Of a DNA stretch of 64,000 bases, positions 41,739 through 51,055 are shown one piece after another. Each line of letters starts with the position of its first letter. Position 1 is the first letter of the stretch. This DNA comes from Candidatus Melainabacteria bacterium (lineage in GTDB: Bacteria; Cyanobacteriota; Vampirovibrionia; Obscuribacterales; Obscuribacteraceae). Where the stretch lies: contig JACRFZ010000108.1 of the NCBI GenBank assembly GCA_016212515.1, forward strand, positions 1 to 64,000, read 5' to 3'. A program made the translations under genes and the position numbers. A model generated the notes under the pieces. The model ran no database searches and had not been told where the DNA came from. It saw nothing but the letters and a program-made list of their open reading frames with translations.

Positions 41739-42881
41739 ATGGCGGTAGTCACAAAAGAGAAAACGCAAGTGGAAAAGAACACGGAAAAGCCAAGCAAAGC
41801 CTCTGCCGACAAAGCAAGCAAAAATGAGCCTACCCCTTCCCAGGAAAGGCTGAAGGCACTTGGACTGGCTCTGGATTCCATCAAGAAGCAATACGGCGAC
41901 GGCTCTATCATGAAGCTGGGCGATTCCCGTCACACCTCGGTAGAAGTAGTACCCACCGGTGCTCTTTCCCTCGACGTGGCCCTGGGTATCGGCGGTCTGC
42001 CGAGAGGTCGAATCATCGAAATCTACGGACCGGAATCTTCCGGTAAAACCACCCTGGCTCAGCACGTAGCAGCAGAAGTACAAAAACTGGGCGGCATCGC
42101 CGCCATAGTCGACGCCGAACACGCCATGGATCCCGAATACGCTCGGGCCCTGGGCGTAAATGTCGATGAACTGCTTATCTCGCAGCCCGACACCGGCGAA
42201 CAAGCCCTCGAGATCACCGAGCAACTGGTGCGCTCCGGAGCTGTAGACCTGGTTATCGTCGACTCCGTAGCGGCGCTGGTGCCGAAAGCAGAGATTGAGG
42301 GCGAAATGGGCGATAGCCTGCCTGGTCTGCAAGCCCGCCTGATGAGCCAGGCCCTGCGCAAACTCACGGCGGTGGTGGCTAAGACCCACACCATCGTCAT
42401 CTTCATCAACCAGCTCAGACAGAAAATCGGCGTCATGTACGGCAACCCCGAAACCACAACCGGTGGAAACGCGCTTAAATTCTACGCCTCTGTCCGCCTG
42501 GATATCCGTAAGATTGAGACCCTCAAGAAAGACGGCAGCGAAATCGGTAACCGCGTCAAAGTGAAAGTAGTGAAAAACAAAGTAGCTCCGCCTTTCCGCA
42601 TCGCCGAATTCGACATCATCTACGGTCGCGGCATCAACTCTGCCGGTTGCTTGCTCGATATGGCTGCCGAAATGGATATCGTTAAGAAGTCCGGCACCTG
42701 GTTCAGCTACAAAGAAGACCGTATCGGTCAGGGTCGCGACCAGGCTCGCACCTTCCTGGAAGCCAATCCGGACATGTTGAAAGAAATCGAAGCCCGCGTC
42801 AAATCGGAACTCACCAAAGGTGCCGTTCCCACCGACAGCAAGGCCGAGAAAGCCGAAAAAGCTGCAAATAAAGATAAGTAA
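41739..42881 (+). CDS. recA: Recombinase RecA
   Basis: 380 aa from ATG 41739, chosen because GAGGAG lies 7 nt upstream (an earlier in-frame start at 41724 overlaps it). Walker A is GPESSGKTT, Walker B region [14 protein letters not shown], then loop 1/2 residues [13 protein letters not shown] and [30 protein letters not shown]. The N-terminus has an extra Lys/Thr-rich ~30 residues before the usual [16 protein letters not shown] start, and the C-terminus is a Lys/Glu/Ala-rich tail. RecA forms filaments on ssDNA for strand exchange and LexA cleavage. It is monocistronic. Confidence 0.98.
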   Translation: MAVVTKEKTQVEKNTEKPSKASADKASKNEPTPSQERLKALGLALDSIKKQYGDGSIMKLGDSRHTSVEVVPTGALSLDVALGIGGLPRGRIIEIYGPESSGKTTLAQHVAAEVQKLGGIAAIVDAEHAMDPEYARALGVNVDELLISQPDTGEQALEITEQLVRSGAVDLVIVDSVAALVPKAEIEGEMGDSLPGLQARLMSQALRKLTAVVAKTHTIVIFINQLRQKIGVMYGNPETTTGGNALKFYASVRLDIRKIETLKKDGSEIGNRVKVKVVKNKVAPPFRIAEFDIIYGRGINSAGCLLDMAAEMDIVKKSGTWFSYKEDRIGQGRDQARTFLEANPDMLKEIEARVKSELTKGAVPTDSKAEKAEKAANKDK

Positions 42882-42941
42882 TAATTCCCTTCCCTGTGCC
42901 AGGCACAGGGGCAGCTTCTCGGGAAGTTAAGATGAAAAGCG

Positions 42942-42973
42942 AAATTGGAGTGGTCGGCAGGCCACTCCAATTT
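42942..42973. terminator. 12-bp perfect hairpin after recA
   Basis: AAATTGGAGTGG (42942-42953) pairs with CCACTCCAATTT (42962-42973), loop of 8, in the recA-lnt gap. A smaller hairpin (CCCTGTG/CACAGGG, 42892-42910) precedes it. The T-run is short, so termination is likely but not certain. Its position inside a longer lnt frame supports the later lnt start. Confidence 0.6.
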
Positions 42974-43033
42974 GCACTGGCGGCTTTAAAATCAGGTGAG
43001 ACAGCCTGTATTACGAACCTAGAAACTAAGGAT

Positions 43034-44704
43034 ATGGCCACGGCAACCAAGAAAACCGGCAAGCAAAAACCCACGGGGAGCAAAGAAACAGCTTCCAAAT
43101 CCAACAGCCGCCCGGGCGCTTTTTTGCAGCAAGCTTTTGAAGAAAAAGGCCTGATGCAGAACCCCTTCATGGCTTTGCTCTTTGGCGCCATCCTGGGCCT
43201 TTCGGCTCCCGGACTGGAGCAATGGTATCTGGCCTGGTTTGCTCTTGCGCCCCTCTTTCTCATGATTTATGCCAGCCAGTCCCTGATCAGACAGTGGCTT
43301 CTGGGGCTGTGCTTTGGTCTTGGATACAATCTCGTCTACCTGCACTGGTACTTGAACCTGGCGCCGCTAGACTGGATGGGCTTTCCTGGTCTGGCCGGTA
43401 CGGGTCTCGCCGTGCTCGCCTGGCTCATCGTCTCCTTCCACCAGGCCCTGATTATTTCCATCTTCAGCGTTGTAGCGGCAAGACTGCCTATATGTGCCGG
43501 TTTCACCTTCAAACGCGCAGACCAGAAGCAGGGCGGAAAGTGGATGATTCCGGCCCTCTCGGTGCTTCCCCTGGTATGGGTACTAATAGTCAACAAAATA
43601 GGCAACAGCCCTGACTTTCTCGGCGTGCCATGGAGCATGCTCGAGTACACCCAGTATCGCCAGGGTATGCTCATCCAGGGTGCCTCTGTCTTCGGCGGCA
43701 TCGGACTTTCTTATGTGCTGGTGGCGGCAAATCTAGCTTTCGCCTGCCTCTTTGCCGCCTTTACGGAAATTCCCGCCCTCAAGCGCCTCTTTGCCGAAAA
43801 CAAAGACAGCGCCTTCTACTACTGCCTCGGTACGGCTCTCCTCATGGGAGCCTATGTGGCACCCGGTCTGGTGCAGGGCTCTACCATCAACTTAAAGCCA
43901 GAGCACAATGTAGCCATTCTTGAAGGGGCTATTAACATCGACATGCAGAAAACCTCTCACCGGTATTCTCTTGCGGAAATTATGGGGCGCTACGACCTGC
44001 TCTTCAAGACAGCCGGCGCCGACAACCTGCACGGTTTGACAGTGTTACCGGAAGGAGCCCTACCTGCATATTTGAATGAATGCCCGGAGGTTTTGAACTG
44101 GTTAAAGCAGACTGCCGTTGAGCACAAAACCGACATCGTCGTAGGCGCCATGGACCGCCAGAGCCCTGACCACCCTTACAACGCCGCCTTCGGCGTATCA
44201 AGCAGCGGTCTGAAGTGTCAGGAAGCCTATCACAAACGCTATCTGGTGCCCCTGGGCGAGTACACGCCTCTCTTCGTCAAGTACCTGCCCGAATGGGTAA
44301 GAAGGTGGACCAATACGCCTTCAGGAAGCGGCTTTGCCGCAGGAAAGCAGCCGGCCCTTCTGCCCCTCAACCTGGCCAGGGTCGGCCCCCTCATCTGTTT
44401 CGAATCCATCTCCCCGGAGCTCACTGCCGCCACTTGTCGGGAAGGAGCCGAGCTGCTTGTCAACATTTCCGACCTGGCCTGGTTTCATAAATCCAATTGC
44501 GGCAAGCAAATGCTCGCCTTTGGCGTCTTTCGCGCTGTTGAAAACCGGCGCTACTTCGTCTTTGCCGCCAATACCGGACCATCCGCTCTCATTGACGGCA
44601 GAGGTACAATAGCGGAATATGGTCAGCAGGAAGAAAGTAAAGTCGTCTGTGGCAAAGTTGGATTAAATAGCTCGATAACCCCCTTCGCTCTGTGGTACAG
44701 ATAG
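43034..44704 (+). CDS. lnt: Apolipoprotein N-acyltransferase
   Basis: 556 aa from ATG 43034; the frame opens at 42896 but that part contains the perfect hairpin and reads as non-membrane sequence. After a Lys/Ser-rich start come several membrane segments (FMALLFGAILGLSA, WFALAPLFLMIYA, LLGLCFGLGYNLVYLHWY and others), then the nitrilase-like domain. The catalytic triad is visible as TVLPEGALPAYL (Glu), YHKRYLVPLGEYTPL (Lys) and GPLICFESISPE (Cys). It adds the third acyl chain to lipoproteins on the outer face of the inner membrane, implying a diderm envelope. The WG lipoprotein in this window is a possible client. The gene starts 18 nt before the SRPBCC gene. Confidence 0.94.
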   Translation: MATATKKTGKQKPTGSKETASKSNSRPGAFLQQAFEEKGLMQNPFMALLFGAILGLSAPGLEQWYLAWFALAPLFLMIYASQSLIRQWLLGLCFGLGYNLVYLHWYLNLAPLDWMGFPGLAGTGLAVLAWLIVSFHQALIISIFSVVAARLPICAGFTFKRADQKQGGKWMIPALSVLPLVWVLIVNKIGNSPDFLGVPWSMLEYTQYRQGMLIQGASVFGGIGLSYVLVAANLAFACLFAAFTEIPALKRLFAENKDSAFYYCLGTALLMGAYVAPGLVQGSTINLKPEHNVAILEGAINIDMQKTSHRYSLAEIMGRYDLLFKTAGADNLHGLTVLPEGALPAYLNECPEVLNWLKQTAVEHKTDIVVGAMDRQSPDHPYNAAFGVSSSGLKCQEAYHKRYLVPLGEYTPLFVKYLPEWVRRWTNTPSGSGFAAGKQPALLPLNLARVGPLICFESISPELTAATCREGAELLVNISDLAWFHKSNCGKQMLAFGVFRAVENRRYFVFAANTGPSALIDGRGTIAEYGQQEESKVVCGKVGLNSSITPFALWYR

Positions 44705-44721
44705 AAGAGTAATAGCCAACT

Positions 44722-45522
44722 ATGCCAATCAAAAGAGAATCATCTCCCAGGCCGGCCGCCGTCGGTGCAGGGAAAAGGGGACCCGTGAAGACTGGCCAAG
44801 CCCAATTACTACAAGCCAAGAGGATGTCGGCTCTTCTGACTTTGCTTAGCGGCGCGGTGCTATTGGCAGCCCCCGGCGCCCTGGCCGGAGACGCCAAACA
44901 AGCCCTGCGCCTGCCCACCATTGCCGATGCGACGGTGGGAAAGTCGGCCCAGAGCCAGATGTCCGACAACAACCGGCGCGCCTTGATGGATGCCAACACC
45001 GAGCAGGCATCCCTTTTTCCTTTCTTCTCCAAACAAAATGCTAAAAGCGATACCAAGCTCTCCCGGGCCACGGTGGAAGCCGTCATCAAGGCCCCCAGAG
45101 AGTTCGTCTGGGACAACCTGACGGACTTCAATCACTATCCCAGGCTCTTCCCCAGAGTCAAGTCGTCACGTGTCCTCAAACAAGACGAAAAAACCGTCTA
45201 CCTGGAAACAGAGTTAAAACCGCAGATGTTTGTCAAGCAGACCTGCCAGCACACCATCAATGAAATCAGCGCCAAGCCCGATATGCTGCGCTGGAATATG
45301 GTGGACGGCACTTTCAAATCAGCAACGGGTGAATGGAAACTGACCCCACTCAGCGATGGTCGTTGCCAGGTTTCCTACACCCTTGAAATTGATCCGGGTC
45401 CGGCCATACCAAGGCCCGTAGCCTCTCTCGCCCTCAAGATGGTGCAGAAGGAAATTGTTCAGGGCGTCAAACAGGTAATTGAACAGGACTACGCCAGAAG
45501 AACAAAGCAAGCCACCAGGTAG
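44722..45522 (+). CDS. Exported SRPBCC/START-like (Coq10-type) protein
   Basis: A 266-aa protein. A long basic N-terminus leads to a signal segment (ALLTLLSGAVLLAAPGALAG, residues ~37-56), then a linker. Residues ~110-255 match the polyketide-cyclase/Coq10 START fold: VEAVIKAPREFVWDNLTDFNHYPRLFPRVKSSRVL, then ELKPQMFVKQTCQHTI, GEWKLTPLSDGRCQVSYTLEIDPG and a long C-terminal helix ending QGVKQVIEQDYARRT. START proteins bind a hydrophobic ligand. It follows lnt by 17 nt, so lipid handling in the periplasm is a reasonable inference. Ligand unknown. Confidence 0.82.
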   Translation: MPIKRESSPRPAAVGAGKRGPVKTGQAQLLQAKRMSALLTLLSGAVLLAAPGALAGDAKQALRLPTIADATVGKSAQSQMSDNNRRALMDANTEQASLFPFFSKQNAKSDTKLSRATVEAVIKAPREFVWDNLTDFNHYPRLFPRVKSSRVLKQDEKTVYLETELKPQMFVKQTCQHTINEISAKPDMLRWNMVDGTFKSATGEWKLTPLSDGRCQVSYTLEIDPGPAIPRPVASLALKMVQKEIVQGVKQVIEQDYARRTKQATR

Positions 45523-45560
45523 CTTGCTTGGAAAGTCTAGATAACTTGAGCCATACCAAT

Positions 45561-45594
45561 GGCGGCTGGCGGCTGGCGGCTGGCGGCTGGCGGC
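45561..45594. repeat. 7-bp tandem repeat (GGCGGCT)n
   Basis: Four full copies of GGCGGCT and a last GGCGGC directly before the stop of the small minus-strand gene (45600). A variable-number repeat outside coding sequence. Confidence 0.95.
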
Positions 45595-45599
45595 GCTAA

Positions 45600-45929
45600 T
45601 TAAGGTCCGACCTTGGTGGCGGCCTTTACTTCAATGGTAACCAGATTACCGGTCACGGCCTTAAGCGTGCCCATGGCCACTTCACCCCAGCGATCGGCAC
45701 GAGGAGTCATGCCTTCGCCCTTCTGCATCACCTTCACGTAGTCCACTTCGCGCTTGGCATCCACCTTGCTAAGAGAACCATCCAGAATAATGACAACACT
45801 GGTCACACCATCAACGGTGCGGGGACGACCGGAAATGCGCCCCTTGCCAATCTCGATCCAACGCTGATTGGTTGTATTAGTGCCCTCACCCCATTGAAGA
45901 AGCTGAACAGGCTTGCTCAGTTTGATCAT
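45600..45929 (-). CDS. Small conserved-looking hypothetical protein
   Basis: A 109-aa protein, predicted mostly beta, beginning MIKLSKPVQLLQWGEG. No signal peptide or membrane segment. The regular alternation (RWIEIGKGRISGRPRTVDGVTSVVIILDGSLSKVDAKREVDYVKVM) could be an SH3/OB-like barrel but nothing diagnostic was seen. It is alone between the lnt-SRPBCC operon and the SDR, with the GGCGGCT repeat just beyond its stop. Confidence 0.6.
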   Translation of the reverse strand: MIKLSKPVQLLQWGEGTNTTNQRWIEIGKGRISGRPRTVDGVTSVVIILDGSLSKVDAKREVDYVKVMQKGEGMTPRADRWGEVAMGTLKAVTGNLVTIEVKAATKVGP

Positions 45930-46061
45930 GAAAGAACCCTCACAAGATCCAGGAATCCCTAGCAGATAGCAAATATAGTCAACAAAGTTAGCACATTTGG
46001 AACTGATCCTTATGGTGGAAGGCTTAAGCTGCTTCAGAATCCCTAACCAGAATTCTCGAAC

Positions 46062-47006
46062 CTAAGACTTGCCCTTGCCGGATTTTTTCTCTTTCAGTAT
46101 TTCCACAATGGCCGGCAAATGGTCTTCCAGCGCTATGTTGGAAAGTTCAAAATACTCCCGAGCCGATTCGTCCTCGGCAAAAGAGTCGGCAATGAGAAGC
46201 TGTGCCAGTTCGAGATTGAGAGTATTCTTCGGCATAATATTCTTGACCATGTCGAAGACCTTGCCCGATAGCTGACTGGGAATGGTCATCACCCCGCCGC
46301 TCAGATCGAATTCATCGCGCACCATCTGCAGCAAGTCCACAAAAGCGTAATCGAACGGTCCACCAAGATCGTAAGTTTTTCGCGCCGTCTCTTTGTCATA
46401 GATGGAGTCGACAATAGCCTTGGCCACATCATCGACCAGAACCGGTTGAATGCGATTCAAGCCGCTTCCCACCACTGCCAGGAAGGGCTTAAATGTGATA
46501 ATCGGCTTGAGCATTTCGATGAAGGGAAAGCGCTCTCCGAACATGTAAGAGGGACGAAATATGGTCCAGTAGAGCGATGATTCCCGCAGAATCGATTCCC
46601 CCTCACTCTTGGTGGAGAGGAAAAAGCTCTCGCTCTCCAACCTGGAACCAAGACAGCTAATGTGCAAGAAGCGCTGCACACCGAATTCATTGCACAGGTG
46701 CACCAACTTCTCCACAAGATCAACGTTGAGATACTCATAAGGACTATCACGTCTTTCCGAGACCAGGCGAAAACTACCGGAAATGTTGATTACACAAGTA
46801 GCGCCTTCCACCGCTCTGGAAAGCACTTCATCATCTTCCAGGGGGCCGACCACAACTTCAATGCCGCGCTTGCGATACTGAGAGAGATTGGAAGTCTTCC
46901 AGTCTCCGGCGCCGCGAGTGAGAAGGCGAATGGGATATTCATCGGCCAGCAAAAGCTCAACCACCTTGCCGCCTAAAAAGCCAGTGCCACCGATGACTAA
47001 CAGCAA
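46062..47006 (-). CDS. Atypical SDR, NAD(P)-binding (NDUFA9/complex-I-like)
   Basis: A 314-aa protein with the Rossmann motif VIGGTGFLGGKVVELL (residues ~4-19). GATCVINISGSFRL lies at the position of the NAD-contacting strand, followed by FLHISCLGSR, and then STKSEGESIL, where the usual YxxxK Tyr is a Ser/Thr, as in atypical SDR5-type proteins such as NDUFA9 or NmrA-like regulators. WTIFRPSYMFGERFPF and QPVLVDDVAKAIVDS follow. It is more likely a binding protein or quinone/lipid-linked enzyme than a dehydrogenase. It starts 1 bp after the Gly-rich gene stops, on the same strand, so the two are co-transcribed. Confidence 0.8.
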   Translation of the reverse strand: MLLVIGGTGFLGGKVVELLLADEYPIRLLTRGAGDWKTSNLSQYRKRGIEVVVGPLEDDEVLSRAVEGATCVINISGSFRLVSERRDSPYEYLNVDLVEKLVHLCNEFGVQRFLHISCLGSRLESESFFLSTKSEGESILRESSLYWTIFRPSYMFGERFPFIEMLKPIITFKPFLAVVGSGLNRIQPVLVDDVAKAIVDSIYDKETARKTYDLGGPFDYAFVDLLQMVRDEFDLSGGVMTIPSQLSGKVFDMVKNIMPKNTLNLELAQLLIADSFAEDESAREYFELSNIALEDHLPAIVEILKEKKSGKGKS

Positions 47007-47007
47007 A

Positions 47008-48966
47008 CTAAGGCCACATGCCTCCGAATCTCAGACCGCCGGTGCCCAGGCCAAAGCCGCCCGTACCGAAGCGCAGGCCGGTGCCACCGTAACCATAGGG
47101 CGAAAAGCCGTTATTGAAGGAACTGTAGCCGCCCATAGGCATGGGATTACCGTAGGGATAAGGATTACCGTAAGGCATGGTATTGAGGGGATAGCCGGTT
47201 GAACCCAGGGGCATGCCCATTGTGGTGCCGTAGGGCATACCCATAGTCGTACCGCCGAGAGGCATGCCCATCGTAGCTCCCGGTATAGCCGTGGTGCGAC
47301 CGACCACTGCCCCGGTGCTGGGGTTGATCATGTTGCCGGTCATGGTATCTACAAGATACCCGGTGCTGGGGTCTCGCACCATGGTCCCGCCAGGCATGGC
47401 ATAGCCGCCTACAAAGCCGCTTCCAAGCATGTTGCCGATAGAATTTATGATCTTACCAAGGCCACCGGATTTAGTACCACCACCGGGCATAGCGGACATG
47501 CCGGACATACTGCCCATGTCCATATCTTCGTCATCATCGAAATCATCACCGCCGCGACGTTTGCCGCCGCGAGAGGAGGAAGCCATGCTTCTGCCGCCAT
47601 TACTGGAACCGGCGGCAATCGGCACCTTCTCTAGGAGCTTGCTGACCCTCTCGGGTAAGCTCAGGGAAGCATTGGCTTCGGCTTGCTTGGGTAAAACTGT
47701 CTGTTCAAGGCGAGCCACCCTATCAATTAAAGGATCTTTGGCAAAATTCTTACCAAGCACAGCCGTCTCAAGGGAGGTGACTTTCTGGCTTATACCGACA
47801 GCTCCCATCATGGGGGCATCCGGTCTGGCACCACCGGGCGCCTGGGAAGACGCACCGGAACCGGAAGCGGATCGCGGCGGCGGCATATCATCGTCGTCGT
47901 CTTCAGGATTAATCAGACCGACGCCGCCGCGACTACCGGAGCGGGAGGAAGCAGAGGAACCATAACCACCACCTGAGCTGAAAACGGAACCGCGTTTGCC
48001 GGCACCGACGGAGGAACCACCGCCGGTGCTGAAGCCGGAACCGCCACCCATGCCGTAGGCGCCGCTGGCACTATTGCCGGTACCATAGCTACCGCTGGCC
48101 CCGGTACCACCGGATCCGTAACTACCGCCGCCACCTGGATAGGAACTACCAAATGCTCGTTGCATGTCTTTGCGAAGATCGCGACCGCTGAAACTGCGGG
48201 CATCGTCGCCATCGGTGCGAGGCACCGGTTCTGTGTAATTACGCGAAGAAGTGCGAGCCGGCGTCGGATAGGCGCCCTCATCATCCTCATCTTCCACCCA
48301 GTCTGAGCCGGGCGGCGGCTTCTTAGCCACATCTACGCGGGTACGCTCTTTCAGCGCATCAACACGCTCGCTCAGATCTGTAAACTTGGAAGGCTTGCCA
48401 AAAACCTTTGTTTCAAGTCGGTTCAGGCGATCAGCGACCGGCTCACCGGCATAGTCGCGACTGAAGAGGCTCTGCTCGAGGGCCGTGACAGCCGGGTACT
48501 TGCTCTCGCCGCTCAGAACCGTTGATCCGGCTCCTCTCTGTACTGGGGGAGCGACACCGCGACCAGCCCCCTTGTCGGTTATATCGAGGGTGTTACTGCC
48601 ACTACCGGCAGTGCGATTACCGGCAGCCGGTTCTTCTTCTTCCGCAACGGTGACGGAAGAGAGATTAGGCACCGTATCAGCGAGAGCTTTCAGTCGGTCT
48701 AAGTCGGAACCAGTCTTGACCTCGCCGAACACCATCTTCTCAAGGCGTTCCAGGCGCTGCCCGTCATCATCTTTAGGATAGGGATGCTTGAAAAACTTCA
48801 CTTCCAACTGCCCCAGACGCGGGTCGCTGCCGATAGCGGCGAAAGCAGGTACGGCTGAAATCAGAAAGATAAAGGAAAGACTCAGTAAACTGCTCTTGCC
48901 TGGCAACAACCATCTGTTGCGCCTTGCAGCCTCAACACTGGGAGCAATGGGTTTTAAGGCTTTCAT
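47008..48966 (-). CDS. Secreted Gly-rich protein with three LExxFG/RLxRLE repeats
   Basis: A 652-aa exported protein with a signal segment (SLLSLSFIFLISAVPAFAA, residues ~26-44). Three copies of a ~30-residue motif occur at about 51-81, 160-191 and near 393: GQLEVKFFKHPY...RLERLEKMVFGE, TALEQSLFSRDY...RLNRLETKVFGK and TSLETAVLGKNF...RVARLEQTVLPK. Each is followed by a helix of the LxERVxxL type. Between them is Ser/Gly/Tyr low complexity (~250-370). The C-terminus has MGMP and NPYPYGN repeats, as in surface or adhesive proteins. I do not recognise a family. It precedes the atypical SDR by 1 bp. Confidence 0.72.
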   Translation of the reverse strand: MKALKPIAPSVEAARRNRWLLPGKSSLLSLSFIFLISAVPAFAAIGSDPRLGQLEVKFFKHPYPKDDDGQRLERLEKMVFGEVKTGSDLDRLKALADTVPNLSSVTVAEEEEPAAGNRTAGSGSNTLDITDKGAGRGVAPPVQRGAGSTVLSGESKYPAVTALEQSLFSRDYAGEPVADRLNRLETKVFGKPSKFTDLSERVDALKERTRVDVAKKPPPGSDWVEDEDDEGAYPTPARTSSRNYTEPVPRTDGDDARSFSGRDLRKDMQRAFGSSYPGGGGSYGSGGTGASGSYGTGNSASGAYGMGGGSGFSTGGGSSVGAGKRGSVFSSGGGYGSSASSRSGSRGGVGLINPEDDDDDMPPPRSASGSGASSQAPGGARPDAPMMGAVGISQKVTSLETAVLGKNFAKDPLIDRVARLEQTVLPKQAEANASLSLPERVSKLLEKVPIAAGSSNGGRSMASSSRGGKRRGGDDFDDDEDMDMGSMSGMSAMPGGGTKSGGLGKIINSIGNMLGSGFVGGYAMPGGTMVRDPSTGYLVDTMTGNMINPSTGAVVGRTTAIPGATMGMPLGGTTMGMPYGTTMGMPLGSTGYPLNTMPYGNPYPYGNPMPMGGYSSFNNGFSPYGYGGTGLRFGTGGFGLGTGGLRFGGMWP

Positions 48967-49218
48967 TTAGAAACAAACCCCGGCAATAACGATTGGAAAC
49001 ACAGTAAACCTTACCGGTGGCTGCCACCCGGAAATCAACCAGTACGAAACATATTACCACTTACCACTTACAGGCATCGGCGCATAAATAGGCTGACGTC
49101 CGCCCCCGAACCTTTGTTCCTCTTAATAAATTCTCCTTCTGGGATATTTTTCACGGTCCAATTGCTCCCTTCCGATATCCTTGGAAGCGCTGGGTAGCAA
49201 ACAAGCAGGGAGCTGAGC

Positions 49219-50889
49219 ATGGCAAAGGCAAGCAGAGAGGGCACTGCTCTCAAGCTGGACGGACACACTCTCACAATTGAAGACGTAGAAGCCGTGGCAC
49301 TGGACTTCGTGCCGGTCCAGCTCTCCGAACAAGCCCTGGAGCAGCTCCGCAATTCCCGCCGGGTGGTGGATGACTTTCTGGCCAGGCGCGAGGTGGTCTA
49401 TGGAATCACCACCGGCTTCGGCAAATTTAAGGATGTTTATATTCCCCCGGAAGCCACGGAAGAATTACAGAGAAACTTCCTGGCCTCCCATTCCTGCGGC
49501 GTGGGCGAGCCCTTTCCGCAAGACGTAGTGCGCGCCATTACCCTCTTGAGAGCCAATGCCCTGGCTAAAGGCTTCTCCGGTATCCGCCCGGAGGTGGTGG
49601 AATTGCTCCTGGGCCTACTTAACAGCGGTGTTCATCCTGTCATTCCCCAACAAGGCTCGGTGGGAGCCTCCGGCGATCTGGCGCCCCTCTCACACCTGGC
49701 GCTGGTCCTCACCGGAGAGGGTGAAGCCGATTACAAGGGAGCGCGGCTGACAGGTCTGGAGGCTCTCAAAAAAGCCGACCTGCAGCCGGTAACATTGAAA
49801 GCGAAAGAAGGACTGGCCCTCACCAACGGCACCCAGGTGATGAGCGCCGTCGGCTGCCTGACCTTGCTTGCCGCCGAACGCCTGGCCAAGATTGCCGACA
49901 TCGTCGGTGCCGTCACCCTGGAAGCCCAGATGGGCTCCAAGAAACCCTTCCTGGCAAATATTCACGATGTGCGCCCCCACCCGGGACAGAAAGCCTCGGC
50001 CCAGAATCTGATGCTGCTTCTGGAAGAAAGCGAGGTCATGGAAAGTCATAAAGATTGCCCCCTGGTGCAGGATGCCTACTCTTTGAGATGCATGCCCCAG
50101 GTGCACGGGGCCAGTCGTCAGGCCTTCAAACACGCCAGAGAAGTGCTTTCCATTGAGATCAACTCCGCCACTGATAATCCGCTGGTCTTCGCCGGCGCCG
50201 TCATATCGGGCGGCAACTTCCACGGACAGCCCCTGGCCCTGGTCATGGACTATGTGGGCATGGCTATCGCTGAACTGGCCAATATCTCGGAGAGGCGGGC
50301 GGAAAGGTTGGTCAATCCGGCACTTTCCAATGGACTTCCAGGTTTTCTCACCCTGGAAGGCGGTCTCAACTCCGGTTACATGATTGCCCAATACACTGCC
50401 GCAGCCCTGGTTTCCGAAAACAAAGTGCTGGCGCATCCGGCCTCCGTAGATTCCATTCCCACTTCGGCAAACAAGGAAGATCATGTCTCCATGGGCACTA
50501 TCGCCGCCAGAAAAGCACGCACGATTCTCGACAATGCCATCCGTGTTTTAGCAATCGAACTGCTGCTGGCCTGTCAGGCACTTGATTTGCGCACCGGGCG
50601 AGTGGAATTGGGCGGCAGGGAAGCAGCAGGCAAGAAGGACGCGAACAAACCCCCCGTGGACCACAGTCCCAGGGAATGGGATGCAAAGGACTTCGTTCCC
50701 GGACATCTTCTCAAAACTCGCCTGAAAGCAGGGGTCGGCGTAGAGGCCGCCCACAATGCCGTCCGCCGCACCGTGCCTTTCCTGGTGAAAGACCGCCAGG
50801 TCTCTAGCGATATTACTCTTGTTGAAAAAATGCTTAGAGACGGCAGCCTCATTAAAGCCGTGGAGGCTGTCACCGGCACCCTTCACTGA
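49219..50889 (+). CDS. hutH: Histidine ammonia-lyase
   Basis: A 556-aa MIO enzyme that deaminates histidine to urocanate. The MIO-forming Ala150-Ser151-Gly152 is in SVGASGDLAPLSHLA, the catalytic Tyr in VVYGITTGFG near residue 61, and the NLASH-like LASHSCGVG has His91 that selects histidine over Tyr or Phe. Length exceeds the usual ~510 because of a C-terminal Lys/Asp-rich insertion (GREAAGKKDANKPPVDHSPREWD). The next genes of the hut pathway (hutU, hutI, hutG) are absent from the window, so it is an orphan. Upstream GGGAG is 7 nt before ATG. Confidence 0.93.
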   Translation: MAKASREGTALKLDGHTLTIEDVEAVALDFVPVQLSEQALEQLRNSRRVVDDFLARREVVYGITTGFGKFKDVYIPPEATEELQRNFLASHSCGVGEPFPQDVVRAITLLRANALAKGFSGIRPEVVELLLGLLNSGVHPVIPQQGSVGASGDLAPLSHLALVLTGEGEADYKGARLTGLEALKKADLQPVTLKAKEGLALTNGTQVMSAVGCLTLLAAERLAKIADIVGAVTLEAQMGSKKPFLANIHDVRPHPGQKASAQNLMLLLEESEVMESHKDCPLVQDAYSLRCMPQVHGASRQAFKHAREVLSIEINSATDNPLVFAGAVISGGNFHGQPLALVMDYVGMAIAELANISERRAERLVNPALSNGLPGFLTLEGGLNSGYMIAQYTAAALVSENKVLAHPASVDSIPTSANKEDHVSMGTIAARKARTILDNAIRVLAIELLLACQALDLRTGRVELGGREAAGKKDANKPPVDHSPREWDAKDFVPGHLLKTRLKAGVGVEAAHNAVRRTVPFLVKDRQVSSDITLVEKMLRDGSLIKAVEAVTGTLH

Positions 50890-50978
50890 GGACGTTAACA
50901 AGAAGTTTCCACCTGCTTCCAAGAAAACTCTTACATGTTAAGATTCAAGAGTCTGGGTCGAACTGCATCGGCTCACAG

Positions 50979-51051
50979 GGGCGATTAGCGCAGTTGGTAG
51001 CGCAGTACTATCACACAGTAAAGGTCGGGGGTTCGAATCCCTCATCGCCCA
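50979..51051 (+). tRNA. tRNA-Val (anticodon CAC)
   Basis: A 73-nt cloverleaf. Acceptor GGGCGAT/ATCGCCC (50979-50985 with 51044-51050), D stem GCGC/GCGC, anticodon loop ATCACAC giving anticodon CAC (codon GTG), T loop TTCGAAT between GGGGG and CCCTC (stem with one G-T), discriminator A, CCA not encoded. It converges on arsA, whose stop is 5 bp away. Confidence 0.95.
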
Positions 51052-51055
51052 GATC

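Noticed and set aside
42896-43033. Longer N-terminus of Lnt
   Set aside because: This part contains a 12-bp perfect hairpin and a second hairpin after recA, and adds sequence unlike Lnt proteins.
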